From: Alphaproteobacteria bacterium | GTDB lineage: Bacteria; Pseudomonadota; Alphaproteobacteria; Micavibrionales; Micavibrionaceae | Direction: 5' to 3' | DNA length: 62,308 nucleotides | Assembly (NCBI GenBank): GCA_023150415.1 | Contig: JAKLKY010000005.1 | Location: 1-62,308 of the forward strand | Part shown: positions 51,888 through 61,938 of the stretch, one piece after another | How the letters are laid out: each line of letters opens with the position of its first letter | How positions within the stretch are numbered: position 1 is the stretch's first letter | Program-made: the position numbers and the translations under genes | Notes under the pieces: generated by a model | The model's database searches: none | Seen by the model: only the letters and a program-made list of their open reading frames with translations | What the model was told of the DNA's origin: nothing

Positions 51888-52589
51888 ATGAAACATTCAT
51901 GCCAGTCCGGCAGTGCCCTTGTCTATGTCATTATCGCGATTGCGCTGTTCGCGGCGCTGAGCTTCACTTTGGCACGACAGACGGACAATTCCGAAGCGGG
52001 GGCGCTGAGCCAGGAACGCGCTGACCTGTATGCCACGCAGATCCTGAATTACGCTGCCCAGGCCAAGGGCGCGGTGGACCGGATGATCTGGGGCGGGTCG
52101 ACCATTGCGGGATTGGAATTCCTGCTGCCCGGCGAGGCGGGTTACGACGAGGCGGCCAACAGCGATAATATTCATAAGGTCTTTCACCCCGAGGGCGGCG
52201 GTCTGAACCCCGGCATGTTGAATGCCGATTACGTGGCGCAGGAAGATGCCGCGCCGCCACCGGGGTGGTATATGGGCCGGTTCAATAATATCGACTGGAC
52301 GAACACCAGCGCCACCGACATTATCCTCACGGCCTATCAGATCAACGCGGCCGTGTGCGCGAAGATCAACGAAAAACTGACCGGCAGCGCCACCATTCCG
52401 ACGCTTAATGGAAATATTAAAGACGTGCTGATTGATGAGAACGTCTCGACCAACAGCGGCAGCAATGCCGACTTCACCACCAGCGGCGGTGGCGCGACCT
52501 GCACTTCCTGCGCGGGAAAGGGATCATTATGTGTGAAAGACGGCGCGCTGGACACGTATGCGTTTTATGCCGTGATGGCGGAGCGGTAG
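51888..52589 (+). CDS. Pilin-like secreted/anchored protein
   Basis: The 233-residue product has an N-terminal hydrophobic helix (GSALVYVIIAIALFAALSF) after a short MKHSCQS leader, and a soluble domain of about 190 residues. The C-terminal domain has a Cys cluster (TCTSCAG, later LCVKDG). The shape of a short polar leader plus single helix suggests a pilin-like or type II/IV secretion pseudopilin, without the exact GFTLIE motif. The stop-to-start gap to rmuC upstream is divergent. The ATG at 51888 is the only one that fits; the longer frame back to 51573 is antisense to rmuC. Confidence 0.7.
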   Translation: MKHSCQSGSALVYVIIAIALFAALSFTLARQTDNSEAGALSQERADLYATQILNYAAQAKGAVDRMIWGGSTIAGLEFLLPGEAGYDEAANSDNIHKVFHPEGGGLNPGMLNADYVAQEDAAPPPGWYMGRFNNIDWTNTSATDIILTAYQINAAVCAKINEKLTGSATIPTLNGNIKDVLIDENVSTNSGSNADFTTSGGGATCTSCAGKGSLCVKDGALDTYAFYAVMAER

Positions 52590-52591
52590 TT

Positions 52592-53179
52592 TTAAAGGAG
52601 ATTACTTAGCGCTTCCCGCAATGCTTCAATCCCAGTGGCTTTTTCCGCGCTAACAGAAAACACGCGCGGGCGTAAAATCGCGCGGGTTTGCAGTTCTTGG
52701 GCGATGGCCTGTTCTTGCGCGGCGATCTGAGATTTTTTGATTTTATCGCATTTGGTGAGGATGACGATCGCCTGCATCGCTGTCTCTTGCAGCAGGGCGA
52801 GCATCGCGCGGTCGGAATCCTTTAGCCCATGCCGCGCATCAACCAGCAGCAAAACGCAGCGCAGCGTGGCGCGGTGGCGCAGATAATCGCGCATCATTGC
52901 CTGCCATTGCTGCGCGTCGCTGCGGCTGGCTTTGGCATAGCCGTAGCCCGGCATGTCCACGAGGCGCAGACGTTCAGCGATTTCATAGACATTGAGCGTT
53001 TGCGTCCGCCCCGGCGTCGAGGAAGAGAAGGCGAGCTTCCTGCGGCCACAGAGCGCATTAATCAAGGACGACTTGCCGACATTCGAGCGCCCGGCCAGCG
53101 CGATTTCCGGCACTGTCGGCGCGGGCAGGTTTTCAAGATCGGTGAAAGAGCCGAGAAATTGCGCGTGTTGTTTAAACAT
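52592..53179 (-). CDS. engB: Ribosome biogenesis GTPase EngB/YsxC
   Basis: The 195-residue GTPase aids large-subunit assembly. G1 is AGRSNVGKSSLIN, the switch region GRTQTLNVYEI, G3 is DMPGYGYA, and G4 is TKCDK. The C-terminus SAEKATGIEAL is the G5 region. It is convergent with the pilin-like gene (2-bp gap between stops). Confidence 0.97.
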   Translation of the reverse strand: MFKQHAQFLGSFTDLENLPAPTVPEIALAGRSNVGKSSLINALCGRRKLAFSSSTPGRTQTLNVYEIAERLRLVDMPGYGYAKASRSDAQQWQAMMRDYLRHRATLRCVLLLVDARHGLKDSDRAMLALLQETAMQAIVILTKCDKIKKSQIAAQEQAIAQELQTRAILRPRVFSVSAEKATGIEALREALSNLL

Positions 53180-53273
53180 CGTTCAAAGTTATATCAATAA
53201 ATGAGACGAATATCACGCGCTTTGGCAATAAAGACTATTCATTCAATCCTTTGTAGGTTAAGGTGGCTGGATA

Positions 53274-53942
53274 ATGCGAACTCTGTTTCACTTGTGGCTT
53301 CACCCTTTTTCGCGGAAGGTGCGCATCGCGTTGGGTGAAAAGCGTTTGGATTTTACGCTGCAGATCGAAAAGGTCTGGGAACGGCGGACGGAGTTTTTAG
53401 CCCTGAACCCGGCGGGTGATGTGCCAGTTCTGATTGAAAAGGACGGCACGACTCTGGCCAATTCCCAAGTGATTTGCGAATATCTGGAAGAGGTTTACAA
53501 GGATGTGAATCTGCTGGGCCGCGACCCGGCGCAACGCGCAGAAACACGCCGCCTGATCAGCTGGTTTGATATGAAATTCAACCGCGAGGTGACGGATAAT
53601 CTGGTCGGTGAGAAGCTGATGAAGCGCTTTTTGAATTTGGGCGAGCCCCATGGCCCCTCTGTGCGCGCGGGTTTGGCCAATATTCATTATCACCTTGATT
53701 ACATTGGATTCTTAACCGAGAAGCGCAACTGGCTGGCAGGGGATGATTTCTCGCTGGCGGATATCAGCGCGGCTGCGCATCTTTCTGCGATCGATTATAT
53801 CGGCGATGTACCTTGGGAAGAACATGAAGCGGCGCGCAACTGGTATGAGCGCGTCAAAAACCGCCCGAGCTTCCAGCCGTTGCTGGATGACCGGATGCCC
53901 GGCTTTGACCCAGCGGGTGCCTATCAGGGCGTTGCGTCCTAA
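53274..53942 (+). CDS. Glutathione S-transferase family protein
   Basis: The 222-residue protein has a thioredoxin-like N-terminal domain (FHLWLHPFSRKVRIALGEK, with Ser at the position of the glutathione-activating residue, then GDVPVLIEKDGT and DSQVICEYLE-like ANSQVICEYLE). An all-helical C-terminal domain follows with LAGDDFSLADISAAAHLS. Likely a cytosolic detoxification or stringent-starvation-type GST. It has no obvious partner. The next gene starts 25 bp later. Confidence 0.93.
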   Translation: MRTLFHLWLHPFSRKVRIALGEKRLDFTLQIEKVWERRTEFLALNPAGDVPVLIEKDGTTLANSQVICEYLEEVYKDVNLLGRDPAQRAETRRLISWFDMKFNREVTDNLVGEKLMKRFLNLGEPHGPSVRAGLANIHYHLDYIGFLTEKRNWLAGDDFSLADISAAAHLSAIDYIGDVPWEEHEAARNWYERVKNRPSFQPLLDDRMPGFDPAGAYQGVAS

Positions 53943-53967
53943 TTGTTTCTAAAGATTGAAGGCAGGG

Positions 53968-54897
53968 ATGAATAAACTTTTTTGTTTTGGTTATGGCTAT
54001 ACGTGCGATTATCTCGGGTACGCACTGGCACAGCATGACCGAGATTGGGTGCTGGCCGGTACAACGCGCGACTCGGAGAAGCGCATGGCACTGCGTGCGC
54101 GCGGCATTACTGCGCATATTTTCGATTACGAGCATCCGCTGGCCGATCCCTATCACGCGCTGGAGGGCACGACGCATCTGCTGATCTCAACACCGCCCGA
54201 TGATGCGGGCGATCCCAGTTTTAATATGCATGCTGAGGATGTGCTACAAATTTCGACCTTGCGTTGGCTGGGGTATCTTTCAACAACCAGCGTCTATGGT
54301 GATCGCGATGGTGGCATCGTGGATGAAACATCTGAATTGCGCCCAACATCAAAGCGTGGCTCGCGCCGGATGGAAGCGGAGCAACAATGGCTTTCCCTTT
54401 GTCATTCTCATGGTCTGCCGGTGCATATCTTTCGTCTGGCGGGGATTTACGGGCCCGGACGCAGCGCGCTGGATTCCGTGCGCGCCGGCGTGGCGCGGCG
54501 CATCAGCAAGCCCGGCCATGCTTTTGGCCGTGTGCATGTTGAGGATATCGTACAGACGCTGATGGCTTCTTTTACGCGGCCACAAGCCGGACAGGTTTAT
54601 AATGTTGTCGATGACATCCCGGCGCCCAGCCATGAGGTGATCGAGTATGCCTGCCAATTGCTCGGCAAGCCAGTGCCGCCGCTAGTGAATTTTGAGGATG
54701 CCAATCTGGCGCCGATTACCCGCAGTTTTTATATGGACAATCGCCACACCCTGAACAACAAGATCAAGACAGAATTGGGCGTTTCCCTGAAATACCCGAA
54801 TTTCCGCGCCGGTCTGGAGGGTTGTCTGGCTGCTGAAGACTATGCGCTCGCGCAGTTTGGCCACGGTGCGCAGCAATACCACAGTGGCACAGTTTAA
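53968..54897 (+). CDS. NAD(P)-dependent epimerase/reductase-like protein
   Basis: The 309-residue SDR-type protein has a Rossmann N-terminus (KLFCFGYGYTCDYLG, a GxGxxG-like turn with G-Y-G-Y), then LSTTSVYGDRDGG, where the Ser/Tyr of the extended SDR region lie. IFRLAGIYGPGRSALDSVRAG follows. It resembles YeeZ-type proteins, whose function is unknown. The ATG at 53968 follows GGCAGGG; a TTG at 53956 is less likely. Confidence 0.88.
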   Translation: MNKLFCFGYGYTCDYLGYALAQHDRDWVLAGTTRDSEKRMALRARGITAHIFDYEHPLADPYHALEGTTHLLISTPPDDAGDPSFNMHAEDVLQISTLRWLGYLSTTSVYGDRDGGIVDETSELRPTSKRGSRRMEAEQQWLSLCHSHGLPVHIFRLAGIYGPGRSALDSVRAGVARRISKPGHAFGRVHVEDIVQTLMASFTRPQAGQVYNVVDDIPAPSHEVIEYACQLLGKPVPPLVNFEDANLAPITRSFYMDNRHTLNNKIKTELGVSLKYPNFRAGLEGCLAAEDYALAQFGHGAQQYHSGTV

Positions 54898-55010
54898 AAA
54901 TACGGATCCAGTGTCTATAATTTTTCCAAATTCAAAGATCATTTAAAAAAAATAGCTGTCTTTACATGCTGTTGTATTCCCCTGTGCTTTGAAATGCAGA
55001 TTAATCATGA

Positions 55011-55044
55011 AACAATAGAATAAGTTATTGTTCTATATTCTATT
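55011..55044 (+). promoter_or_regulatory. Overlapping inverted repeats before the chemoreceptor gene
   Basis: AACAATA (55011-55017) pairs with TATTGTT (55026-55032), and AATAGAATA (55014-55022) pairs with TATTCTATT (55036-55044). The two stems share bases and exclude each other. The 190-bp gap is AT-rich and has no gene, so chance pairing is possible. Confidence 0.35.
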
Positions 55045-55089
55045 AACTTACTTAAATGATTAGCTAATATTTATTGAAAGGGGGAAGTA

Positions 55090-56619
55090 ATGACAAGCAC
55101 AGCACGGGTTTTGGGATTTAGCGCCTTTAGTAAGCATCAGAAATCTCTGGAGATGGATTTAGCGATCGCGGCCTTTATGTCTGTATCGGCAAGAATCATG
55201 GTGGTGGATAACGACCTCAATATCCTTGCGGCAAACGAATCTGTCAAAAATTTTCTCAGCACCGTCGAAAGCGACATTAGAAAGGACTTGCCTAATTTCT
55301 CGGTCAAGACGCTGGTCGGAACAAATATCGACGAGTTTCATCAAAAACCTGAGCGTCAGAGAAAAATGCTGGCGGGTATGAAAGAGCCTTATGAGACAGC
55401 GATTGCCTTAGGAGGACATATTTTCGCGCTGCGTGCCACGCCTCTTTACTCATCCAAAGGCGTACGCCTTGGAACAGCAATGGAATGGTTTGATTCCAAA
55501 ATCATGGATTATTCCGGGCAGATCCAGGCCATTAATCGTTCGCAAGCCGTCATTCATTTTACAATGGATGGCACAATTACCGATGCAAACGAGAATTTTC
55601 TAAAAACCATGGGATACAGCCTGAGTGAAATCAAAGGCAAACATCACAGCATGTTTGCCGAACCCAGCTTTGCCGCCAGCAGTGATTACAAAGATTTCTG
55701 GAAGAAGCTCAACGAAGGACAGTTCTTCAGCGCGCAGTATAAACGTATAGGTAAAGGTGGGAAAGAAATTTGGATTGAGGCTTCCTACAACCCGATTTTT
55801 GATACGATGGGAAAGCCGTTCAAGGTTACGAAATTCGCAACAGATCTCACACCCCGCAAGGAAGAGAACTTGAAGTTAGCAAATGATTTTGAAACAAACG
55901 TTCAATCGCTGGTTCAAAATGTAGCCTCCTCAGCGACTGAAATGCAAGTTACGGCGCAAAACCTGGCCGCAGCTGCAGAAGAAACCAGCAATCAATCCAG
56001 TACTGTTGCTGCAGCGACAGAGGAGCTCTCATCATCGGTGAATGAAATTTCGCGGCAGGTTACAAATTCCGTGCGAATTGTAGGCGAAGCTGTGAACGAA
56101 GCAAAAAAATCCGAGCAGATGGTTGAGGGCCTTGTCAACGCAGCCTCAAAGATTGGCGAGGTTACATCCCTTATCTCGGATATCGCCGATCAGACGAACC
56201 TGCTGGCCTTGAATGCAACAATTGAAGCGGCCCGCGCAGGAGAAGCCGGAAAAGGTTTTGCTGTCGTCGCCGCTGAAGTGAAATCCCTGGCGGCGGAAAC
56301 AGCCAAAGCCACAGAGGAAATCAGGTCGCATATCAGCGGTATTCAAAGCGTGAGCCAATCCACTGCCGAGGCGATTAAGAAGATTACCGATGTCATTGGA
56401 CAGGTCAGCGAAATCAGCACCACCATTTCCGGCGCAGTTGAAGAGCAATCGGCCGCAACGCGTGAAGTATCGTCCAACATCATCGGCGTTCAGACGGCTG
56501 CCAATGAAACGGGGCAATCTTCGTCGACAATGCTGGAAGTTTCAAAAGATTTGTCCAAGCGATCGGTCGAACTGCAACAGCGTGTAACTAATTTCCTAGA
56601 AAAAGTCCGCGCAATGTAA
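55090..56619 (+). CDS. Soluble PAS-linked methyl-accepting chemotaxis protein
   Basis: The 509-residue receptor has no membrane span. Two PAS domains (about 20-140 and 145-265, the second with a [13 protein letters not shown]-like start and a PAC tail) precede the MCP signalling helices. The tip region [18 protein letters not shown] is canonical, so it should bind CheA/CheW. It may sense cytoplasmic redox or energy through PAS. No che genes lie next to it. A GGGGGAAG ribosome site precedes the ATG. Confidence 0.93.
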   Translation: MTSTARVLGFSAFSKHQKSLEMDLAIAAFMSVSARIMVVDNDLNILAANESVKNFLSTVESDIRKDLPNFSVKTLVGTNIDEFHQKPERQRKMLAGMKEPYETAIALGGHIFALRATPLYSSKGVRLGTAMEWFDSKIMDYSGQIQAINRSQAVIHFTMDGTITDANENFLKTMGYSLSEIKGKHHSMFAEPSFAASSDYKDFWKKLNEGQFFSAQYKRIGKGGKEIWIEASYNPIFDTMGKPFKVTKFATDLTPRKEENLKLANDFETNVQSLVQNVASSATEMQVTAQNLAAAAEETSNQSSTVAAATEELSSSVNEISRQVTNSVRIVGEAVNEAKKSEQMVEGLVNAASKIGEVTSLISDIADQTNLLALNATIEAARAGEAGKGFAVVAAEVKSLAAETAKATEEIRSHISGIQSVSQSTAEAIKKITDVIGQVSEISTTISGAVEEQSAATREVSSNIIGVQTAANETGQSSSTMLEVSKDLSKRSVELQQRVTNFLEKVRAM

Positions 56620-56647
56620 CTTTGCTTGCGCTGTCTTTTGCGCCCGC

Positions 56648-57889
56648 TTACCGCGCCTGATTATTGCTGATGCTGCCTTCGATACGGGCGGCGTGGGTGC
56701 TGAGGGCTTCTTCCACCAGCAAGGAGGTCAGCATCTCGCGGCGCAAAGCGGATTCAAAGCGATCGCGCCCCTGCATCAATTTGATCGCATCAAGCGCAAC
56801 TTCCTGCCGGCGCACATTCGCAGGCTTGTCATACAGATTGGTGTAGAAATCAGGGCTTTCGAGCATTTTGCGCGACAGCACTTCCATCTGCGCGTAATAG
56901 CTGGGCCGTTCACCCAGCAGTGTCTTCGCTTCGTCCGCTTTAATACCGAAATGCTGCAAGAGCGCCTGTAGATAAGGACCGCTGGATTGCGCGGGATCTG
57001 TCTGTGCACTGCGCGTCTTCATCGCAAGAATACTGGCCAGCGAATCGTGCGCGACGCTGGCCGCAGCAAACAAGGAACGCGCCTTCATATAATCGTCGGA
57101 CTTGACGGGAATTTGTTTGGCCAAAGCAGGATCAAGTGCGATCGGCCAATAGAGATTACGCGCCAGAGCCATGGCATCTTGCTCGTCATTACTGGAGTCG
57201 CTGTCAGAGAAATCAAGATCCAGCGTCAAGCTATTGTCTGCAAGACGTGTGAAGTCGATATCGCGGTTGAGACGGGCAAGGTCCGTGCCGCCCACTTTCT
57301 CCCCCGCGGTGATGTCGGCATTGGCGAGGTCATGCTGACAGAGATTGGCGAGCGCGCCGCTGCGGTCTTGCGGGTCGCAATAGACTTCGCGGAACTGGCG
57401 AAAGCGCGATTGAAAATCCTGATAATATCCACTGGCGGTGCTAGCCGCGCTGGCACCCGTGTAATCATCAAATAATGCAGCGTTCATGGCCAGGCGGCTG
57501 AGTTGACCGCGCTGCTCGCTGTCGGCGAGGTTACGCGCAAACGTGCCGATCTGACACAGGGACTCACTGGGGTGATAGTCCTTATGCGCCTCGGCTTGCA
57601 GACTTTGCTGCAGCCGTTGCGCGGCCGATTGGCGTTGGGCGTCCACCAGTCCGCCCATAATTTGATTATGCTGCGCGCCCACAGCCGTGAGTTGTTCGGT
57701 CATCAGCATCATCGCCGCGAGATAATTCTGAACAATCGTATTCTGCCAGCCCAGCATATCGCCGCAGAAGCTGAATATTTTTCCGCTGCCGCAATGGCCG
57801 GTGAGAACAGGATCGGTTCCCGTCCCTTCCTGCGCGATAGCGGTCCGCGTGAACAACAAAAGCGCAGCGATGAGTAAAACGCGGATCAT
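56648..57889 (-). CDS. Tandem exported paralog 4 (KDYxPSE family)
   Basis: The 413-residue product has a signal peptide (LLIAALLLFTRTAIAQEG). Shared family features are the helix MMLMTEQLTAVGAQHNQIMG, a heptad-like AQRQSAAQRLQQSLQ, then AHKDYHPSESLCQIGTFARNLA, YCDPQDRSG, and a C-terminal block SYYAQMEVLSRKMLE, then FYTNLYDKPANVRR. No recognised domain. The N-terminal Cys pattern of its siblings is reduced to C..FSFC. The ATG overlaps the stop of paralog 3 by 4 bp. It is the last of four leftward genes divergent from dotI, so an extracytoplasmic role in that secretion system is inferred. Confidence 0.8.
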   Translation of the reverse strand: MIRVLLIAALLLFTRTAIAQEGTGTDPVLTGHCGSGKIFSFCGDMLGWQNTIVQNYLAAMMLMTEQLTAVGAQHNQIMGGLVDAQRQSAAQRLQQSLQAEAHKDYHPSESLCQIGTFARNLADSEQRGQLSRLAMNAALFDDYTGASAASTASGYYQDFQSRFRQFREVYCDPQDRSGALANLCQHDLANADITAGEKVGGTDLARLNRDIDFTRLADNSLTLDLDFSDSDSSNDEQDAMALARNLYWPIALDPALAKQIPVKSDDYMKARSLFAAASVAHDSLASILAMKTRSAQTDPAQSSGPYLQALLQHFGIKADEAKTLLGERPSYYAQMEVLSRKMLESPDFYTNLYDKPANVRRQEVALDAIKLMQGRDRFESALRREMLTSLLVEEALSTHAARIEGSISNNQAR

Positions 57890-59169
57890 TGCGTCCAGCC
57901 CGTTTGGTTTTCGATTTGATCCTGGATGTCCATCAAGGACAATTCCAGCAGAACCGATAGCGAGGCCTCATTCCGCAGATAGCTTTTGAACAGGTCAAAT
58001 TTCTGCATCAGACCGATCGCCTGCAGCGCTACGCCCTTGCGGTCGACGTTGGCGGGTTTGTCGTAGAGGTTTGTATAGAAATCAGGGTTCTGGTAGATCT
58101 TCTTGGCCAGAACTTCCATCTGCGCGTAATAGCTTGGGTTGTCGCCCAGCAGCGCCTTAAGCTCTGCATCATTCTCAAGCCCCAGATCTTTCAGCAAGGC
58201 CTGCAAATAAGCATTTGATCCGCCGCTCCCGGCCGCTTTCATCCCGGCAATCGCGTTGAAAGAGTTTTCCGCCACGCTGCGCTTGGCCAGAAGTGAACGC
58301 ATATCCATATACACACGCTGCGTCGCACTGAGCTTCCCGGCCTGGCTTTCTAACCCGACCGTAGGGCGGCGAAAGACCTCGTGGCCATAGAGATTACTCG
58401 CCAGCGCCAGAATATCTTCCTCGCCGTTGTTTATTTTTGCATCGGTGAAATCAACATCCAGAGTCCACGGTGCGGCCAGCGTCGCGACATAGTCGATATC
58501 GCGGTTGGAGCGCGCGGGATCCGCTGCGCCGATATTGCCGCCTCCGTGATCGCAGAGATAGCCAAGGCCTGAATTGTTATCCAAAGGATCGCAATATTTT
58601 TCCTTGAACTGCGCCAGACGGTTTTGAATGTCACCGCTATAGCCCGTGGCGGCAGCGCTTCCTGTCTGGCCCAGCTGGCGGTCCTGGGAGCGCTGCGCCA
58701 GCACGACGGCGGTGAACTCCCCTTTGCGCTCAGAGGCGGCCAGCGATTTCGCGGCGGAGCCGATCTGGCACAGGCCTTCGCTGGGGTGATAGTCTTTATG
58801 CGCCTGGGCGCGCAGGCGCTGGATTGTTTGCTGCGTTTCCATTTGCTGTCCGGCATCAAGAAATGTGCCAAAAATTTGCACTTGCTGCATGGCGACTGTC
58901 GAGAATTGTTCAGCCATCAGCATGAGGGCGGGCAGGATATTATCCTCCCACAGGACGGACGTGATCCAAACACGCTGCGCTGTCAGCTCGCTGCGGTAAT
59001 GGTTTTTAAGACGCGCTTCGGTACTTTTCCATTGCTTGGAAGATTCATCTTTTGCTGTCGCGGGACAATTGCAGCATGCCTCCGCCGGTGGTGCTGTGAT
59101 CGTAAAGAGCGCAAGCAAGAGCGCGGAGAGCAAAGACAGGCGCAAGATTTTTGTTCCCTTGATCGGCAT
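57886..59169 (-). CDS. Tandem exported paralog 3 (KDYxPSE family)
   Basis: The 427-residue product has an N-terminal hydrophobic region (LRLSLLSALLLALFTITAPPAEA) and then CCNCPA. The core blocks are ALMLMAEQFSTVAMQQVQIFG, QAHKDYHPSEGLCQIGSAAKSLA, YCDPLDNNSGLGYLC, and SYYAQMEVLAKKIYQ then FYTNLYDKPANVDRKGVAL. The ATG at 59169 is chosen because GGAGG ends the previous gene 8 nt before it, in contrast to one at 59190, which overlaps that gene by 17 bp. The family is not recognised; export and an N-terminal Cys patch are common to its members. Confidence 0.8.
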   Translation of the reverse strand: MPIKGTKILRLSLLSALLLALFTITAPPAEACCNCPATAKDESSKQWKSTEARLKNHYRSELTAQRVWITSVLWEDNILPALMLMAEQFSTVAMQQVQIFGTFLDAGQQMETQQTIQRLRAQAHKDYHPSEGLCQIGSAAKSLAASERKGEFTAVVLAQRSQDRQLGQTGSAAATGYSGDIQNRLAQFKEKYCDPLDNNSGLGYLCDHGGGNIGAADPARSNRDIDYVATLAAPWTLDVDFTDAKINNGEEDILALASNLYGHEVFRRPTVGLESQAGKLSATQRVYMDMRSLLAKRSVAENSFNAIAGMKAAGSGGSNAYLQALLKDLGLENDAELKALLGDNPSYYAQMEVLAKKIYQNPDFYTNLYDKPANVDRKGVALQAIGLMQKFDLFKSYLRNEASLSVLLELSLMDIQDQIENQTGWTQ

Positions 59170-59173
59170 TCTT

Positions 59174-60469
59174 TTAGCCTCCGCTTTCATTTAACTTGTT
59201 GTTGGCTTGCTGCGCCCGTTTGTGCAGGCGTGAAGACAACAAGACCGATGTCACCATTTCCTGGCGCAGCTGACTTTCATACAGAGCCTGATCCAACATG
59301 CGCTCTACGGCGCGCAGTGCCACGCTCTTGCGCCGCGAATTTGCAGGGCCGTCATAGAGATTGGCATAGAAGGAAGGTGTCTGAAAAATGCGCTTAGCGA
59401 GAATTTCAAGCTGCGCGTAATGGCTCGGATTCTTGCCGATCAAGCCATCGATTTCCTGAGGTGGGACACCAAGCTCGGCCATTGCTGCATCCAGATACTG
59501 CCAGGTGTTGGTTGCGCTTTCTGGTGCGGCGGCTTTCAGGCCGACAATACTGCTGAAGGAATGCTGTGCCACGGCACGGCGTGCGGCAATTGTGCGCAAT
59601 GCGAAATACACGTGATCCTTGCTGTTGCGCTGTGGGCCCAGCGCCTGTTCGTTCATACTGCGCGTCAAGACCGTATGGCCGTAGAGGTTATTGCCCAGCG
59701 CCAGAACATCGCGCAGAGTCGGTGTTTCAGGAGCACCGGGTGCAACATTAATATCCAGTGTGCGCGGCTCCTCGATCATGCGTGCAAAGCTGATATCCGC
59801 GCCCGGGCGCGCCGAACCTGAACTTGCTGTTTTACATTCGGGATTGATGCCGTTGTTGTCGGTGGCGCGGCAATAGGTCTTGGTGTATTCGGCCCAGCGC
59901 TGGAGTTTATCCTGATCCTCCCCGCCTGTGGCCACAGATCCGGCCGCGCCCAGATCGCGCTTGAGCTGGCGCGCATCCAGAAACCGCACAGCCAGATCGC
60001 CATGCGCTTCGGTCGTGGCCAGCGAACGCACAGCGGTGCCGATGCTGCACAAATTCTGCGAGGGCATGTAATCTTTCTGCGCGCGGGAATGGCCTTCTTG
60101 CAGCACACGTTGCGTGCTGAGCTGCTGATCGGCATCCAACAAAATTCCAACTGTCATGATTTGTTTTGCAGCGATTGCCGTCATTTGCTCTGTGAAATGC
60201 ATCAGGGTAGGTAAAACCTGCTGCTTGAAAAAACTTTCATACAGCCACACACGATGTGCATCCATCGCCGCAGATGCGTCGGCGATGATACTTTGCTCGT
60301 ATTTGTCATCGGCGTGGTCATTGGCGATATGTTGGCGCGCCTTCGGACAATCATCCGGTCGGCACCCCTTGCAGCCACTGCATCTGGCCCAAGCAGCATC
60401 GGCGGCGATCAAGAACGCGCAGAAAAGCAGCACGGGAAATACGAACGTCATCCGCCGCAGCATTTTCAT
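59174..60469 (-). CDS. Tandem exported paralog 2 (KDYxPSE family)
   Basis: The 431-residue product has an N-terminal membrane/signal helix (FVFPVLLFCAFLIAADAAWA) followed by CSGCKGCRPDDCP, a Cys patch that could bind metal or form disulfides. Blocks shared with its siblings: LPTLMHFTEQMTAIAAKQIMT, KDYMPSQNLCSIGTAVRSLA, YCRATDNNGINPEC, and HYAQLEILAKRIFQ then FYANLYDGPANSRRKSVAL. Its last codons supply the GGAGG ribosome site for paralog 3. It starts in an ATGA overlap with paralog 1, after a GGAGGAG motif. Confidence 0.8.
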   Translation of the reverse strand: MKMLRRMTFVFPVLLFCAFLIAADAAWARCSGCKGCRPDDCPKARQHIANDHADDKYEQSIIADASAAMDAHRVWLYESFFKQQVLPTLMHFTEQMTAIAAKQIMTVGILLDADQQLSTQRVLQEGHSRAQKDYMPSQNLCSIGTAVRSLATTEAHGDLAVRFLDARQLKRDLGAAGSVATGGEDQDKLQRWAEYTKTYCRATDNNGINPECKTASSGSARPGADISFARMIEEPRTLDINVAPGAPETPTLRDVLALGNNLYGHTVLTRSMNEQALGPQRNSKDHVYFALRTIAARRAVAQHSFSSIVGLKAAAPESATNTWQYLDAAMAELGVPPQEIDGLIGKNPSHYAQLEILAKRIFQTPSFYANLYDGPANSRRKSVALRAVERMLDQALYESQLRQEMVTSVLLSSRLHKRAQQANNKLNESGG

Positions 60470-61833
60470 TTGGCTCCTCCCGCCCGCGCAGTTTGGGGCA
60501 AGGTGCGGCGCACAGCCTCGAAACGATCATTCAATGCGCTTGAAAGCCAGACGGAAAGATTCATCTCCTGCCTCAATTCGCTTTCAAACATGGCCCGATC
60601 CAGCATCAGGTCAATGGCTGTCAGCGCCGCAGCCTGGCGCTGGATATTGGCGGGCTTGTCTACCAGGCCCGCATAAAATAACGGGTCTTGATACAGTTTC
60701 TGCGCCAACACTTCGAGCTGCACATACTGGCTGGGGTTGTCGTCGATCAGGCTGTAAACCTCCTGATCGGGAACGCCCAGCGCCTTAAAGGCAGCGCCCA
60801 GCGTTTTGATGGTTTGGGGATTTTCAGGATCACCATCATTTGTGCTTTTGATGGCTGCAATCGCGGCAAGAGAGTTCTGCGCGACACTGCGCTTGGCGGC
60901 AATCGATCGCAGTGCCAGATACCATTGCGCCTTTTGATCGAGCGCAAGATCTGCAGGCGGCGTATTCTGGCCCAGCGTTTTGTGGCCATAAAGATTGGCT
61001 GCAAGCGCAAAGACATCTTCGCCGTCATCACCGATTGCGCCAACGCCTGAGAAATTTGCATTAAGCGTGCGCGCCTTATCAATCAGACGGGTATAATCGA
61101 TGTCGATATTGGTGCGCGCAATGTTCGTAGAGCCCGTGCGCTTGCAAAATGGATGCAGGCCGGATTCTTCATTTCCGGGCACGCCGTTATTGTCGTTGGG
61201 GTCACAATAATTTTCCTGATATTGGGCCCAGCGCGAAAGCCAGTCCGCATCTTGTCCTTGCGCGTTGGCTGTTCCGGTTGTGGCAAGCTGGCGTGCCAGC
61301 GCCCAATCTGCCACCGCGACTTTGCTGTAGCGCGTACGGATTTCCGCCTGCGCCAGCGAACGGACATTCGAGCCCACCGCACATAGCGTTTCCGAAGGCT
61401 GATAATCTTTATAAGCAGCGAGTTGCAGCTCTTGCATCTGACGCTGCGCCCGCAGCTGGTTTTGCGCATCGAGCATGGTACCCGCCATATAGGCCTGATG
61501 TATGCCTACGGCTGAGAGCTGCTCGGTCATGAGCATCAGCCCCGGCAAGACGGACTGGCGGAAAAACGTATCGGTCCACCACGTACGGTGAAGAGCGAAT
61601 TTCTGGGATATGTCACCGGTCAGCAGATAGCGATATACATCATGATAATTGCTTATAATGCTGCGCACCGTGGGGCAGACATTGCTGGGGCAACCTTTGC
61701 AACACGCCGCCCATGCGACGCGTACAGGGATCAGCAGTGCAGGTACCAGAAGAGCGATAGCCAGCACAGCCAGAAGCAAACGCCTCCGGCCAAAGCCGCG
61801 CTGTGTATGGATTTTCCGCACCATCTCCCCCAT
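60466..61833 (-). CDS. Tandem exported paralog 1 (KDYxPSE family)
   Basis: The 455-residue product has the longest leader (RRLLLAVLAIALLVPALLIPV) followed by CCKGCPSNVCP. Blocks: LHRTWWTDTFFRQSVLPGLML, YKDYQPSETLCAVGSNVRSLA, YCDPNDNNGVPGNEE, and QYVQLEVLAQKLYQ then FYAGLVDKPANIQRQAAAL. It is the first gene of the leftward run. Start 61833 or the ATG at 61824 are both possible; neither has a clear ribosome site. It is divergent from dotI with a gap of about 105 bp containing both promoters. Confidence 0.8.
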   Translation of the reverse strand: MGEMVRKIHTQRGFGRRRLLLAVLAIALLVPALLIPVRVAWAACCKGCPSNVCPTVRSIISNYHDVYRYLLTGDISQKFALHRTWWTDTFFRQSVLPGLMLMTEQLSAVGIHQAYMAGTMLDAQNQLRAQRQMQELQLAAYKDYQPSETLCAVGSNVRSLAQAEIRTRYSKVAVADWALARQLATTGTANAQGQDADWLSRWAQYQENYCDPNDNNGVPGNEESGLHPFCKRTGSTNIARTNIDIDYTRLIDKARTLNANFSGVGAIGDDGEDVFALAANLYGHKTLGQNTPPADLALDQKAQWYLALRSIAAKRSVAQNSLAAIAAIKSTNDGDPENPQTIKTLGAAFKALGVPDQEVYSLIDDNPSQYVQLEVLAQKLYQDPLFYAGLVDKPANIQRQAAALTAIDLMLDRAMFESELRQEMNLSVWLSSALNDRFEAVRRTLPQTARAGGAK

Positions 61834-61938
61834 CTTAGCACAGGAAAAATCCCTTTGTCAGTTTTCAGTTGTGACAGGCCTTGCGCAAATGGCAGGAGGG
61901 TTCTTGTATCCGAGGTGCTTTTGGGCGATGATAAAAGA

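Noticed and set aside
51573-52589. A 338-residue form of the pilin-like protein
   Set aside because: Its first 105 codons are antisense to rmuC and Cys/Arg-rich; the ATG at 51888 begins the natural leader.
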